In this document: in pieces, positions 12,358-27,796 of the stretch
Layout of the letters: each line of letters starts with the position of its first letter
Numbering within the stretch: position 1 is the first letter of the stretch
Source of the DNA: Ctenosaura bakeri
Lineage: Eukaryota > Chordata > Lepidosauria > Squamata > Iguanidae
Direction: 5' to 3'
Assembly (NCBI GenBank): GCA_948474755.1
Contig: CAOLHI010001660.1
Coordinates: forward strand, 1 to 64,000
Length of the DNA stretch: 64,000 nt
Notes under the pieces: model-generated
Told to the model about the DNA's origin: nothing
What the model saw: the letters and a program-made list of their open reading frames with translations, nothing else
The model's database searches: none
Program-made: the position numbers and the translations under genes

Positions 12358-12851
12358 CACAAAATCCATCACATGCAAGCAGTCCCCCCATGACCATCTT
12401 TAGTCCAATATGCATATTCATATCCATGTAAAAACAATAAAAATGTTTTCCCCAAAATGTCCTCTAGTGGGATTTTGCCACTTTTAGGGGCCTGCTAGCC
12501 CATTTTAGGCCAAGGAAAGGCATTTAAAAAAAAAAAAAAGAAGGAACTGAACAGAAGTGAATTTCAGTTATTTCCCAATATTTAGAAAAGGTGCCTGCAG
12601 AGCCTAAAACAGCCCAGGAGGACAAAGGCATAATAACAATCTCCTGCACCCCCAAGACTGCATTTAGGGGGCATCTATAGGCAAAACATTTGGGGTGGAT
12701 GTAGTGTTGGTGCAACCCTCCAAGGTCTCTTAAGGGGTTAATGCAGTCCCCTAGCCTCCCAGCAGAGCCCAACCTTAGACTTATAAATAGATTTGGACAG
12801 AAGAATGAGAGCATGACACCTCCACTCCCAAAAAGTACACCTGTAGCCCTA

Positions 12852-13024
12852 CTGTTGTTGCGTACCGTCAAGTCATTTCTGACTTTGCTGATCCCTATTA
12901 TGGGGGTTTCTTGGCCAGATTTCTTCAGAGGGGGTTGTGTCTTTACCTTCCTCAGGGGCTGAGAGAATGTGACTTGCCCAAGGTCACCCAGTGGATTTCC
13001 ATGGCTGCGCTATTCCTAATACAG
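12852..13024 (-). mobile_element. BovB-tailed tRNA SINE (Sauria-SINE-like)
   Basis: Read on the plus strand it runs from a GTTGTTG tail through GTCAAGTCATTTCTGAC and TGAGAGAATGTGACTTGCCC to AAGGTCACCCAGTGGATTTC. The order matches four other copies in this window. The tRNA-like head at the high-coordinate end is truncated. Confidence 0.75.
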
Positions 13025-14759
13025 ACACATAAAGTGGATCACAATCATGCATCTTCAAGGCTATGGAAAGACTCAAGAGATGGATCGGTCTTGTAGGCTA
13101 GCCATTCTCAACTGGTTTTTGGTCACAGCCCCCTTGGGAGCTCTTCTCAGATTCCATAACACCCCCCACCATCAAGCAGGGATACAACACAGACTGAATA
13201 TAATTTATAACTGAACACCAAGAAAACTGGAACATTCCAAAATACTGGACAAGACTTGTAAAAAAGACTGTACGAAATTAAACATCTATCAAGCCTAATG
13301 CTTGGTGCTTTTTTGCAAGTTTAGTGATATTGGGCTCCCAATTAGATAATGACAGTCAGAGGTAACCTCTTATCACAATATCAATTATGTTCCTGGATTC
13401 TGTCAAGGAAACTATCTTGCTGAACCCACACTCAACCAAATATGTTGAGGAAAAGGCAATAAAAAAATATTTGGGCTTTTCTGATAGTATTCGAAATTTA
13501 TTCAACAGACTACTCTTAATCAAAAAATCTTTTTGAAACTGACTGAACTGATGATGTGCAGTTATATCACTCTGAAGATCAATCAAACTCTCTTGAATTG
13601 CTCGATTGGGGTGGGTTGGACTTCAAACTGATTCAAAATCCAATCCAGAATACTGAGGTTTAACAGGTCATTAAATCTTTCTTGGGAGGGAAACTATTGA
13701 CTCTGATTAACATTGCTGCTTGAGTATCTCATTGGTTCAATTTCCAGGGCTGTGATAAACCCTTGGGGCTCCTCTACTCACAGTTTTAAGTCTATGGCCA
13801 CCTTCAAAACTGCCAAGGCCCCTTTTGAGACCGTATGGCTCCAACTGAGAATGCTTATTGTAGGCCACTCATACAGGGAAATGGAGAACTACAGCTATCT
13901 CCAATAGATAGTTTGCCAGACCCTGCTTGAAGAGTTCTAGCAAGGAAAAGCCCACCACCCCCTAGGTAAATGGTCCAGCTGGCCGTAGGACCATCCTGAG
14001 TTGTAAAATTCAGGACGTTTTTATCCATAGCATTTTGGCTTCCACTGATGTCTACAGATGTTAAAGCACACTGAAGCATTAATCAAGCTGACTGGGGCTG
14101 CCTTACAGCTTTCATGGAAACCACACCAATATAGTGATCAATTCATACAACCTTCGGCAACTGGTGATATCCATTTTTCTTCTTTATGACTGTGATAACA
14201 GTACTGACATTATCCTCCCACTTCCAGACCAACTGAGATTTTAAAAAGAGGTTCTTGTCATCAGTTAGTTAAAATGGTCTCCAAGAAATCAAGGAAACTA
14301 CTAGTTCAGAGTTGGGTACCCACATGAGGGGTTGTAGCCAATTTTTAACCTTGTGTGGTCCCATCACACCAGAAGTGATATCATGTCACTTTTGGTTCCT
14401 TTTTCGGCCAGTTTTCATCTGGGAGGGTTTGCACAAGGGTAGAAATAGCAAACCAGAGGGGCTTTGGCAGTTTTCAATTTGTTTGGGGGAGTAAAAGACT
14501 GCCTGGAAAAGACTAGGAGGCTCTGAGGAAGATTACAAAAAAGAGGCAGGGAGCCACATATAGCCTATGGGCTGGACTTCTACTCTTCTGATAGTTGAAC
14601 ACGAGGTAGCAGTAACACAGCTCAGGATGAACCAAGAAATCCGTTAAAGACACATCTGGGACAGTACATGGTGGCTCTCAGATAGTCTCCCACCCAGCAA
14701 CTGACCAAACCCAATGCTACCTAGCATCAGCAAAATGGATGCAGCATATGCCTTTAGAT

Positions 14760-15211
14760 CAATAGTCTTCAACCTTTTCTTTAGCGTGGAACCTCTTAAA
14801 GTATCTTTTGTTACCATGGACCACCAGGACTTAACTCATGGTGCCTTCTGGTATGCATGTGGTAGCAAAAAATGTCATGTGGTTTCTCTCAGCCACTCAG
14901 AGTCATTCACTTGCACATTCTCATCGTGTGCAGAAGTAGTAAGTGTTGAGTACATTTTTTGCTGTCAAAGAGCTTCATAACTTTTCAATGGCTTAAGATA
15001 TTGTAAAGAAATATCAATAGCTTAAGATATTGTAAAGAAACAGCAAAAGACTCCTGCTCTTTGAGATCAGTGTATGACTGTCCATCTGTCTGTCTTCCTT
15101 TCTTTCTACTTTAACTTTAAAGGCTCATAACATTTTTTCAAGCCTTTGTGGACCTTCTGTGAGGACACCGCAGCCCCCCGGAATTCACAGACCCAAAGTT
15201 AAGAACTGTTG
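14760..15211. mobile_element. hAT-like non-autonomous DNA transposon
   Basis: The ends read CAATAGTCTTCAACCTTTT and, as reverse complement, CAACAGTTCTTAACTTT. These are imperfect inverted termini of the hAT type, flanked by imperfect 8-bp repeats (CTTTAGAT and CCTTAAAT, 6 of 8 equal). The interior has ATGGACCACCAGGAC at one end and TTTGTGGACC at the other, and no transposase reading frame. Confidence 0.5.
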
Positions 15212-17681
15212 CCCTTAAATCATCACTACCCCTTTCTGCAGCCCTTCCCTTTCCACCACTTTTCCCTTCTCACAAATCCTTAGCCCTCTTTAGTATGTCC
15301 CACTCAACATCTCCTGCCTATCTCTAACACCATGGTGTCCGTAGAACATTCTCTCTATTTGCAGTCCCTCCTGTTTCACTTCTCACCTATGTAGATGGCA
15401 CTTCTTCAGTAGTGAGCAAAAATAGCCTCTTCTTTGGCCATATCCTAGCCAAAATGTAGAATGGAAGTGATATCTTCATGAGGGAAGGTAACCATCATTT
15501 TGGATGGAGTACAGCTGAAGGAGGAGATATCTGAGGAGAAATGGTAGTTCTGGGGCACTTGGTGTCAATGTGCAACTTTATACTTTGGGGGAGGTTTTGG
15601 CACTGATGTTATGCAAAACTGTCTCAAAACTGTGCCAGTTTTCAAAAGAATTTGGAGGGTTTTAGATGGGCACAAAAGTGGAGTCTGGAGGCTGCTTTCC
15701 TCATCCCTGAAGAGCTGGGAGAAAGGATTAAATCTGTTATGTTCCCTCAGCAAACATATCCATGTAGGGTTTCATATGAAAACAATTCATATGCAACATA
15801 TCTCCCCTTGACACACAGAGGACTGTTTCACACATTGGTACTCAGTTAATTCACAGACAGCAATGCTTGGTTTATAGTACACAAATGGGTAGCAAACTAA
15901 ACATCCACTACAACTTTACACTTAACATGGTCCTCCACAAATGGGGAGTCTCCTCCCCCCATCCTGACTCTGTTTACTCTGGAATAATTTAATCTACCAT
16001 TTCTTAAATGGAAGAACCAGGAGAAGGCAACTTTCCCCTGCACAATATTCACTACCCCATGGGGTGCTGTGATGATAAATGAGATTAGGAAGTTTAAGGC
16101 CCCTTTTAAAAGAGCACATTAAAGATTAATACAGCTGAGGCTAGAAAGCTCAGTCCTTGGAGAGCTGCTGTCAAGAACAGACAATCTGATGGTCCAGCTC
16201 TATACAAGGCAGCTTCAGTAATAAGATTTTGCCCAGGATAAACAGCTACCAAGCACAACCATTTCATAAGAACCATTTCTGAATACAAGGGGGAGCAGAT
16301 AAAAAGTTTCCAGCCAGTTTCCATATATTCTTATGCTAACTCTGGAAGTTTCCCCAGATTTATTCCTTAGGATTCATCAACTGTTTGCTTCAGGGTATCT
16401 GTCCCCAGTTCAGTGGTTTATTTACTGTTACATCATATCAGCAACACCAGTATTATGGTATTAATATTCATAAATCCCTAGGAGACCTCATCCATCACTT
16501 TTATTCTCTCCTCCACCTCCTACCCCTCTGCTCTGAAAGAGTGATCTTCAATGGCTTGGGGCTATTTTACCAATATAAAAGCATCATTAGTCAAAGAAAC
16601 GGCAATATCAATTTCAGTGCTTCTTCTCTCCACACACAGCACCATTTATTTACTTTTTCCCAGAAAGGCATCATAACTCATTGAAATATGTACATCCTCG
16701 AGCAGCAATTGTAGAAAAACTAAACCGGATGCAAAAAAAAAAAAAAAAATCTGCACTGCTTTTCTAAACAAAGAATCGTGGCATGACTTTTGGCTAACAT
16801 TGGAGTGGACAACTATGGGAGGCTAGAGGGTTACATTAGCTGTCCAGGAGACCATGGAGGGCTGCATCCCCTACTGCCAAAATCTTTTTTTCTTTTTTCT
16901 TTTTTAAAGTCTTCAAATGCTTCCCAAGGCCCTCCATGTTTTAGGCTCAGAATGTAGGCATCAGTAAGCCAAGAGGGTCAAAATGTGGCAATAATACCCC
17001 CAACTCCCCCAGGCATGCCCCTGGGCTAAAACCATCATTTACCAATAAATATGTTTGTCTCAAACACCACTAGGTAGGAATACACATTAAAGGTCAGACC
17101 AAGAAACACAGCCTTCATTTGTAGATGTGAAACCCATCACTTAAGTACAGTGTTATTTTATCAAATGATACATACTGATATTCTACATCAGCTACTTATG
17201 TATATGAAACCAAGTAACACTTCCAGGTCTGAACTCTGCTAGTACACTTTAACAGCCAGCAGTCTCATCAGATGAATGAGATCTTTTCAACTGCTGATTG
17301 GGATACAAGGAGGATGACATTTCTGCTCCCTCCCATCAGCGAATGACACTGTGATAAAGAATTGCGCTGGGGGTTTTGCTTCTGATTGTCACAGCTTTGC
17401 TCACTGGTGGGAGGGGGCTGGAAAGACCATATTTCTTGTGGTCAGCAGCTGTTTTGCTTGATGCAGCTTCTAGTTGTTAAGGTAGGCTGGAGGACTGTTG
17501 GCTGTTAAAAGTGGCAGTGACTCTGTAGTGTTACTGAATACAGAGCAGTTACAGATCCACAACTCTAGGTTACAAATCTGTAACTACAACACAGAATGCC
17601 AGGCAAGACTCCTTTCTTGTTTAAAAATATAAGGCTATCATAAGCCCGAAAATTTTTCACTCAGCACTCCCACATACCTCA

Positions 17682-17708
17682 TTCATTCATTCATTGATTC
17701 ATTCATCC
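17682..17708 (+). repeat. (CATT)n microsatellite
   Basis: Six to seven CATT/ATTC units with one substitution, in intron 13. Confidence 0.9.
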
Positions 17709-19761
17709 ACTCTCTCCAGGTATCAGCAGCTGGTATAAAACAAGCAGAGTTTGCAAAAGTAACTTTTCAAAGCTCTGAAAACCAAGCCTATATCTTATAG
17801 TGTTGCCAGAGTTAGGTTTGGTGAGCCTCCACATCCACAGTCTTTGTTGGCCCCTTCTCTCTCTCTTACCTCATAAGCATAAGGGGACACAACAGAAGCA
17901 AAAAAGCCAACCAAGCCAGCAAACTCAGATGTTGGTACCCACCATTTCAATTCCCTCACAATTCCTCCAGGGCCCTGAAACAGCACTGCACCAGAAAGAT
18001 GCTGACCTGAAGCCACTAAGGCACTGTGCTGGACAAAAGAGTGCCCAGTTGGCTGGAGCTGACATTTATTTTGCATTGGCAGCAGGTTAAACGGTGGGCC
18101 CAGCTAAGGGCTCAGGTGATTGGCAACTGTGCCAGCTTCAAATGCCAGGTTTGCTCTGCAGCCACAATCCAGAGAGCTAATTAAGATGTGCAGACTGGTT
18201 TGAAAGAGATCAAATCAAAGCCTGGTTTGTCCCTTTATTTCTTTTTAAAAGAATAATTAACCACAGCAGTCCCACTGTGCATGAGGAACTCAGCCTGGCA
18301 GCAGAATTGTTATCACAGGGCAGGAATCCTATAGATCTCCAGAACTGTTGGGCTATAGCTCCAGGCAGTCCTCACCACTGGTTATGCTGGGTAGGGCTGT
18401 TCATCAACAACATCTGGAGGATACTGTGTTACAATCTTATAGTGCAATTCTGTATGGATAGAGAAGTAAGCACCACAGTTATCTGTGAGACTTAATCCCA
18501 TGTACCTTGGACATAGGACTGCATCCTAAGACAGGCCATGAAGGGCTAAAACAACCATTGGTAAAAATGGCTGAGGTTTATGAAAGCTGTAATAAGCACA
18601 CAAATAGAAACACAAACCTGGAGACAGAACCAGGTTAAACAAATATTTTCTGCCATCTCTGATTTTAAAAAAAGTATAGCAAAATTAATGTGGTGTTGCC
18701 CAAGCCTGTTCTGTTACATTCAATTATATAGGAGAGAACTTGTTAGTCCTTAATTTCTTGATGATATTCACCTAATTGTCAGCATTTGGGGACAAGGGAT
18801 CATCAATCTCCATCAGCAGGGAGTTCCAGAGTCTTTGTCACCCATCTCTTGTACTTCTCTAAGTCAGGTAACATGTTGCATTCCAGATACAGTAGGCTAC
18901 AGCTCCTATACTCCCTGAATACTAGCTATGCCAACTACATATTACATCAACTGTAATCCAAACTATAGGGAGCATTCCAAATTCCCTTCCCTAGGTGAAC
19001 AAGACAAAACAAGATTTCAGCTCCTGATCTCTTTTTGTATGGACACAACAAGTGGCAATACATAGATTTTTAGTCCAACAAATAAACACTCCATTGTTCA
19101 CATTCTAAGGACAGATATACTTAAAGAAGAGAAAGTTCTTTTGATTGCAAGAAAAATTACTTTTCCTTCGACAAACCTCGTGAGTGAGTGAAGCAGAGTG
19201 CTTTTCCTGGATCGCTAAACTGGTGTCAGGTGAGAATGCATGAAAAGGCTTAACTGCCGACACTGAAATATCGCAAGTTGCCGACTCACAGCGGGAAGTG
19301 AATTGACTCTGAACTCCAGTCTTACAAGTAATAAAAGGAAATTCTGGCAAGAAGAAAACTGTCAGATGGGCTTTGAGTGTCTTTTTTTTCCCCTTTCTTT
19401 TTTCTTTCTCATTACAAATGTGTTTACCTTTGGAAACTAAATTCCTTCTCTCAGTTATATTTTAAGGTTTTGACAATGTGGCTGTGAACAGCTGGATTTC
19501 TTGCTGCGGGGGGAACTTAGCATGTCTGGAAATAACTAGAATGCAAAGCAGAAAAACAAGGACACATCTCAATTGGTGGATGAATGGCTTTAGCCTATAA
19601 ACTACCAGTATATTTAAATGAAAATGCACGAGAACTTTGTCTTAGGACACATTCCCCCAGTTGTGTGTGCGCGTGCTGGGATGGAGGAACCCTTTATGGA
19701 AACTAAAGGTCACAATGTTCAACTATAGGTAAGTACTTTTTTTTTCAATTTGGGGGGCAAG

Positions 19762-19893
19762 CAGGGGAGGAAAACCTATGGCCCTCCAGATAATGACGGA
19801 TTACAGCTGTACTATACCTAAACACTGGCCAAGTTGGCTGAGGCTGCAGGGCATCTGGAGTCCAGGAATATATGGAGGATCACCAGTTTCCTC
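19762..19893. mobile_element. hAT-like foldback MITE, copy 1 of a pair
   Basis: Inverted termini GAGGAAAACCTATGGCCCTC at the left and the complement of a segment reading GGAGGATCACCAGTTTCCTC at the right. Between them lies the body shared with the other copies (ACACTGGCCAAGTTGGCTGA-like). A second copy starts within 20 bp. Confidence 0.55.
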
Positions 19894-19910
19894 AAAACAA
19901 GGTTTCAGAA

Positions 19911-20040
19911 CAGAGATGTACAAACTGAGGTCCTCCAGATGTTGTTGGTCCACAACTCCCATGAGGCCTAGCCATCACAGCAAATGGTGAGGAATGGTGG
20001 GAGTTGCAATCCAACACCACCTGGCGAGTTGCACACCCAC
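19911..20040. mobile_element. hAT-like foldback MITE, copy 2 of a pair
   Basis: The arms CAGATGTTGTTGGTCCACAA and its approximate inverse near 20006-20030 (GGGAGTTGCAATCCAACACC) make a near-palindrome of about 120 bp. The central AACTCCCATGAGGCCTAG motif is typical of the family. Confidence 0.6.
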
Positions 20041-20398
20041 TTGTGGGTTAAAGACTTAATTTCCAAATCTGAGGTGATTTTGGAGAGTAACTACTGTGAT
20101 CACACAATATAAATGTTCTGGTAGAATGAGTCAGCAGCACCCCACCTTGCTCCAGAAATAGTTCATGAGCTCAAGCTAGTTGTTGAAAAGAAGATCCTCA
20201 GTTACAAAATAAAAACACGGTACTGTGACTATTGTCAAACCAACTGCAGAAATTCCCTGTGTACCAATGAAATGTGCACACATTCAAAAGCAAGCATCTT
20301 TCCCTGCAACCTGCAGACATCTCAGTACTACATTTTTTAGTTGTCTTGTATTTGCTGGGCACACTTTTTGCAAAGAAATTTACAACCTGTCCAAATTA

Positions 20399-21967
<1,569 letters not shown>

Positions 21968-22040
21968 CCTCGAATCATTGCAAAGGATTCATCGCTTGAG
22001 AAGTAGGCAGCTCCTGGAAGCACAGTGACCGTCTCTTTGC
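21968..22040 (-). CDS. OXCT1: OXCT1 exon 12: domain B
   Basis: 73 nt: two bases of Gly367, 23 codons (residues 368-390) and two bases of Gly391. It reads KETVTVLPGAAYFSSDESF, then AMIR. LPGA.FFSSDESFAMIRGGH is a conserved block, here with two conservative changes (Ala-Tyr for Ser-Phe). The acceptor is TTTACAG and the donor AGG|GTAAGT. Confidence 0.95.
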
Positions 22041-22535
22041 CTGTAAAGGGAACTCAGTGTTCAGTTTACAAAGATCAAGAGGCAAAAAAACACAGAAGGA
22101 TGAAAAGAGTTTTGTCTGGGTCAAAAACAATATGTTTGAAGTACACAGTTTTGAAAAGCTCATTTTATTTACTGGGGGAAAGGGACAGAAAACCAAGGAC
22201 AAATATTTATAGTACATACTGGCAGTTTTATTTTTTATTTCTTTGCCAATGATCCCAGCATGGGATTGCAGGAGCCATTTCCTACCATGAATTAGTATAA
22301 CAATTTCTCCTCTGGATGCCTCCCTGATTTCATTTTCCATCTTAAGACCATCCTCAGCTTTCTGGTTAAAAAGATGGAAGAATACCTGGAGCACTAAATT
22401 ACTCTTGTGCCTGATGTTTTCATCTAAAGCAAGTCAGCAGAAGTGTCAATGAAGTTTTTGAAGTTTCCACTTGCCAATTGTCTTCTCTGAGATAGATGTC
22501 CTCCATCTACCATCCCCATTTGTTCTTCACTATCC

Positions 22536-22640
22536 TTCTTGTACAGCAGCCTGACATCAGGCTACAAGTATGGTGGATTACAAAACCCATCATCTCCAGG
22601 CAGCACAGCTCTTACCTTGCTGGCTGGAATCTGGAGGATA
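22536..22640. mobile_element. hAT-like foldback MITE, degraded
   Basis: TACAAAACCCATCATCTCCA and ACCTTGCTGGCTGGAATCTG follow the body of the family, but the terminal arms are eroded. Confidence 0.4.
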
Positions 22641-22782
22641 TTAGCTGAGGAAGAAAGCTGAAGGGTCTGTATCCAGAGATGATCATATCCCACCAGGTTA
22701 CTGGGACACCACTTTATGTTCTTCCTTAAAATCAAGCACTCCAGTTCCCTACGATAGCTCTGAGGTTTCTAAGCAATGTTGT

Positions 22783-23022
22783 TGTTGTTGTTGTTATTGT
22801 GTGTGCCTTTAAGCTCTTCTGACTTACAGCAACTCTGAGGCAAACCCATCAGGGAAACTTCCTAATTTGTTCAGAGGAGGTTTGCTACTCCCTTGCTCTG
22901 ATGCTGAGAGAGTGTGACTTGGCCATGGTCACCCAGAGAGTTTTCATGGCTGACCAGGAATTCAAACCCTGATCTCTCAGACTTCTAGTCTAATATTCAA
23001 ACCATTACTCTACTCTGACTCT
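22783..23022 (-). mobile_element. BovB-tailed tRNA SINE (Sauria-SINE-like)
   Basis: The plus strand starts with a (GTT)n tail, then GTGTGCCTTTAAGCTC, GACTTACAGCAACTCTGAGG, a GAGAGTGTGACTTGGCCA block and a tRNA-like head with AACCATTACTCTACTCTGAC. It is a close relative of the copies at 20697 and 27797. Confidence 0.8.
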
Positions 23023-23258
23023 ACAGGTATGAACATATTCTCTCCACATCTTCTGACATGTGTATTCCTCCATGACTCTTTGCTTTACTCTGATGTTTTA
23101 CCACATGTGTGTAGCTTCTTCCCATCCCTTCTCCATTTTGGCAAAGACATTTTCAGTCCCATTCCCCTGGTGCAATATCTTGAAATGAACTCTCCAGACT
23201 CCCAGTTGCCTGATCCCTTGCTCTACTTTCCTAGCTTTTCCCTATGTTGGGGGGAGGG

Positions 23259-23375
23259 CAGTGAGTAACCTTCCAGATGTTGCTGGCGTGCAACTCCCAG
23301 CATTCCTCATAATTGGCTATGCTGACTAGAATTTAATGGGAACTGCAGTCCAGTGACATTGGAAAAGCCCCACAC
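23259..23375. mobile_element. hAT-like foldback MITE
   Basis: CCTTCCAGATGTTGCTGGCG and the inverse-related AACTGCAGTCCAGTGACATT form the arms. The centre is CATTCCTCATAATTGGCTAT, the core seen in several other copies here. Confidence 0.6.
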
Positions 23376-23470
23376 TATCCACCCTTGCTTTGCCTGGAGC
23401 AAGACAGGACACTCCACTGAGCTACTGAATGAAAGAGCAGACTAGAATATGATAGATGAAACAGATTTAC

Positions 23471-23760
<290 letters not shown>

Positions 23761-23870
23761 TTAAATCAATTAGTCAAGGTTCAACGAATCCTTTTCAGAA
23801 TTTTTAGTCATTTATCTGTGCCTTCAGTGATGAGAAAAAGGCAAAAACATTCAACAGAGGCAAAGGATAC

Positions 23871-23985
23871 CATACATGCCGTCCTCAAATTCAAGAGCTG
23901 CTCGCCTGATGATTCTTTCTCTGACATTATCACCACCTTTCTTCTGCTTGCTCTGGCTATCTTCATTTTTGCGGAGAGATAATCG
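23871..23985 (-). CDS. OXCT1: OXCT1 exon 9: inter-domain linker and start of domain B
   Basis: 115 nt: 38 codons (residues 281-318) plus the first base of Ala319. The first half ([20 protein letters not shown]) is the hydrophilic linker between the two CoA-transferase domains. It differs from the mammalian protein more than the rest but has the same length. The second half ([18 protein letters not shown]) opens the beta-like domain. The acceptor is TTCTAG. The donor is ATG|GTATCC, the weakest in the set, but it is fixed by phase, since G plus CT gives Ala. Confidence 0.95.
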
Positions 23986-25791
23986 CTAGAAAAAGAAACA
24001 AGCAGAACCAAACCAGTCATGTTAATACCATTCCTCCATGGAGGATTACAGATTCACATATATTATATCATAGCTCCTAGCTTGACATTTCTTTACAAGC
24101 ATGTAGGCCTCAGACACCATGAAAGCAGAAAGAAATATGGTTAAGGCATGGTGGGCTGGTTTACGCTAAGCAGCCCAACCAGTAATGTGTTGAAATAATT
24201 TCAGACTCTGGATGGACACTGCAATTCTACCTCAAAGACTTGCAAAGGATTAGAATGAATCGCAAACTGCTTTTGGTGGAAGAACATACCCTTCTGCTGG
24301 CTGATCTCAAGGATTTGCCAGCAGAACTGCTCCGCTGGTAGAACAGCCCACAAGAGGATGGAGAAAGGGAGAAGGTTTTTTTTGTATCAGATACAAACCT
24401 TTTCCAGCTTAGAAACATAGCCACAATGTCAGGAAAAGTTAAGGCAGAGTGCAGGTAGTCCTAAGTAATTTTCAACTTTTCCGTCCTAGGAGAAGTTTGG
24501 ATTCAGCTCAGCTTCAGCTGGGCCCTAGTTAGTCTAAGAGGTCTTACAAGCCTCCCCCTCTTTGGACAGTAACATGGATTATGATACTTCACAATGTGGT
24601 CCCACTGGGCTTGGGAGGCCATTCTTCTGAGTTAGACTCTAGATATCTGCCTCTAAGTCTTGCCATGACAGCACCATCACACTGGATGCAGGCCGTCTAA
24701 GGAGACTTGCTTCTGTGTTCTGATTACTCAGACTTGCTTGAAGTGGTCAGTGTACTCAGAACACTCCCTAGATGAAATTTGTTTTTCTTCTTACTCGAGA
24801 TCAGCCCAACAAAGAGGCTTCCCATTCAATCGCCCATTGTAACAAGACACATCCCTAGTATGGCACTGGCTTCATATCAAAATATCAAAGAAGAGCATCC
24901 ACTTCCTTCCCAACATGGGCAAATTTAAAATATTGATAGGATGGATATGAGCAGCAGACATGTTCTATACCCCAAACAAATCTACATGTTCTGTGTTTAG
25001 TACAAACAATGGTAAGTAGGCTGTGAAGTTTCAGCTGTTAATAAACCTCAGATGTATGCTTCAGTCTTTTAAATCTTGCCTTAAATCTCTTCAAAAGTTG
25101 GGTCTAGTTGCTTGTTCTTCATCCACATCACATGATCTTGTAGCTCCCTGTTCCTAAAACTATTACTAGCCAACCATTTCATCCACAATCTACAATCCCT
25201 CCCCTTCTGCCCAAGATTCTTTTTGAACTTTTCCCCACCACCTTCAGCCAATGCTTTAGGAGCACAGGAAATAAGTTAAAGAATTTGACCTATGGTGAGC
25301 AATGTACTGCTCACAGGAAACCTACAGTTCATATCCCTATCCATGTCCCTTCTATCTTAATACTGTCCATCCCAGCTGGTCACCAACTGCCTGATGTCCC
25401 AGGTAGATGTGTTTCATATGACCCATTCACTTTAATTTCTTTAAACCAAAAACAATAACACAAATCTGGGAACAAAGCACAAGCTGTAGCCGGGAGCTAC
25501 AGTCATTTTCCCAGACAGACTGCTGCACACCTAGCCTTTGGGCTAAAAGTCTTCTGCCTGATCCCTTTTGTCCCTTCAGTGTCAGCAGGTTCTTTTCTGA
25601 ACAACAGAAAGCAGCACCCCTGACCAAGGCAGCAAAAGCAGACAGAAAGTCTCTCCAGCAGCTTCAGTACCAAGAAAAGTTCCAGGCTATCATTTGCTTA
25701 CATTGGCTTTACATAATTTTTCATTCTCTGTCTAGCTCAAGGGAACACAGGCCTTAAGACATCTGTTCTCAAAATTGTGGATCAAAAGGTT

Positions 25792-25818
25792 AACTCACAT
25801 ACACACACAAACACACAT
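25792..25818 (+). repeat. Imperfect (CA)n microsatellite
   Basis: Short alternating CA run interrupted by T and A substitutions. Confidence 0.85.
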
Positions 25819-27796
25819 ACCAGCCCTATTCTTCAAAAATCAGTGCCCAGGAAACCTTTTGCTAGAACTGAACACAGGCATAACAATGAATTGCAGCAGC
25901 AAGAGAACAGATAAGAAACCCTCTAGGCTCAGTATGAATATGAACCAAAGAAATTCTTCATATAAATGTCTGATAGTACTTCTATTATTATTTAGCAATG
26001 CTGCTGAATTTATCTTCTTCCAGGGAGAGTGCCTCTACTGGTATATCTGTAGACCAAGTCATAAGAAGGCCAGAGCAAATAGACTCCAGCTCTCAGGTTA
26101 AAGAGGACTGGGCTTGGAAAAAATAACTGGGCCTTGAAATGGTCTAATAAGCAAAACAAAGGATATAAGCCAACTATGATTATGGCCAGCATGGGCCCAT
26201 AGACAACATTTTAAAAAATCCATTTAGAACTGATGGTCTAAAAACTTCTTTGAAACCCTGCCTCCCACCCAGACCCCCTTTCTGAAATGACTAAATAATT
26301 GCTCTTTTTGAATCCAAACAGGTCCTTTTATCTGGCAAAACAGGATAGAACAGAGCAGGAGAAAGAAAAGTAACCAACCTAACCTTTCTCAATACATACC
26401 AGAAGCCACATCTACAGATGCCAAGACTCTCCTGCATGGCATATTAGGTCAGTAGAGACTGGACTGTATCCAGACAATGGCCATTGTATTTGCATCTGCC
26501 CCGGTACAAAATCATTGCAATTTTTTCCCACTCTCTGCACCTACTCTGGTACTTTAAAAGTTCAAGGCTTTCTACCTTGCTTTGTACCTTGCCTTTAACT
26601 GTTGCTGATATTTCTGCTCAGTTTAGAAATTAAGCACCAAGAAAAGAGATATATAACATAGATATTTTTTTTTTAAATGAAAGGAATTAGCTTTCTCTTT
26701 GGCCTGTTCTCTCAACCACAACCAGACCAGATATATGACTATAATTATCCCTCTTCTCATATGATAACAATATATTTTCCTGTTCCAGGCACTTTTACTG
26801 AAATCTGCTTTATACTAGAATCCTCATCCAGCACTCTGGTGGAAAACCGCATTACAACCAACACAATTTATGTTTCAAAATGCAATCCAAGCCTCCTAAG
26901 ATATGTTACTTTTATAGTTTCTGTTCCCCCGCCATCTCCTTTCCTCTCTCACACCCCTAGTCAGTAAATAGAGAAGCTTGAGGCTTTATCGCCTATTTGA
27001 CAAGACAGATCCCTAGCAGGATTACAAAACTCAGCAGAGCAAAATTAATCCCTGCTGCAACTTTGGTCTAGACAACATAAAACACTTAAAAATGAGACAG
27101 CAAAAAGGGGTGCGGATGTGGCTAGTGAGAGAAGGAAAGCAGGGCTGGGAGAAGAAGGGATAGAAAACAACAAAAAAGACAGATAATTAATTCAAATAAA
27201 CTACACAGTGTGTGGGCAATTTTGAAAGATCTAGGGGCTCATTTCTTCCCCGAGTCTCATGTGCTGCTGCTACAAAAGGCGGCTAACTGTTGTGAGGGAG
27301 TTTTGTTTGTTTGTTTTTGCTGTTTACCACCAAATTTCAAAAGGAAACTGTACTCCCAAACACCTTTAAAACAAATCCTTTCCTGAATTCCCAGTTTGCT
27401 GTTGAGTTTTGATGGCACAGTTTGTGAAGGGAGGGGCCTGGGGTGCTCCACAAGCGCTTTGGGGTCACTTGCAAGTCATAGAGTGGCCACCTCTGACATG
27501 CACCTGTCTTCCCATGCCTAAGAGACCCCAAGATTCTCCAGGAGAGGCTGTGAAAATAAGATATTTATAGAGGGAGAGGAACTGTAACCATCTTATAATT
27601 ACAGCTGATGACAAGTTTAGATGTTCTCTCTCCCACAGGGGAAAAATGGCGGATGCTATACTTTATTTTTCATTTCTCCCCCTGCTTCAACTGCTGTTAT
27701 TCAATTATTCTACAGTTATGCCTCTCAAACTTTCTGAAGCCATGAAATCTCTGCTTGTAGTTTCAGCTTACCCAACGGGTCAATGTAACAGGTTGT

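Larger units (their letters stand above)
22041..23470 (-). other. OXCT1: OXCT1 intron 11
   Basis: A 1,430-nt intron containing a SINE (22783-23022) and two hAT-like MITE copies (22536-22640 and 23259-23375). I saw nothing recognisable in the rest. Confidence 0.85.
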
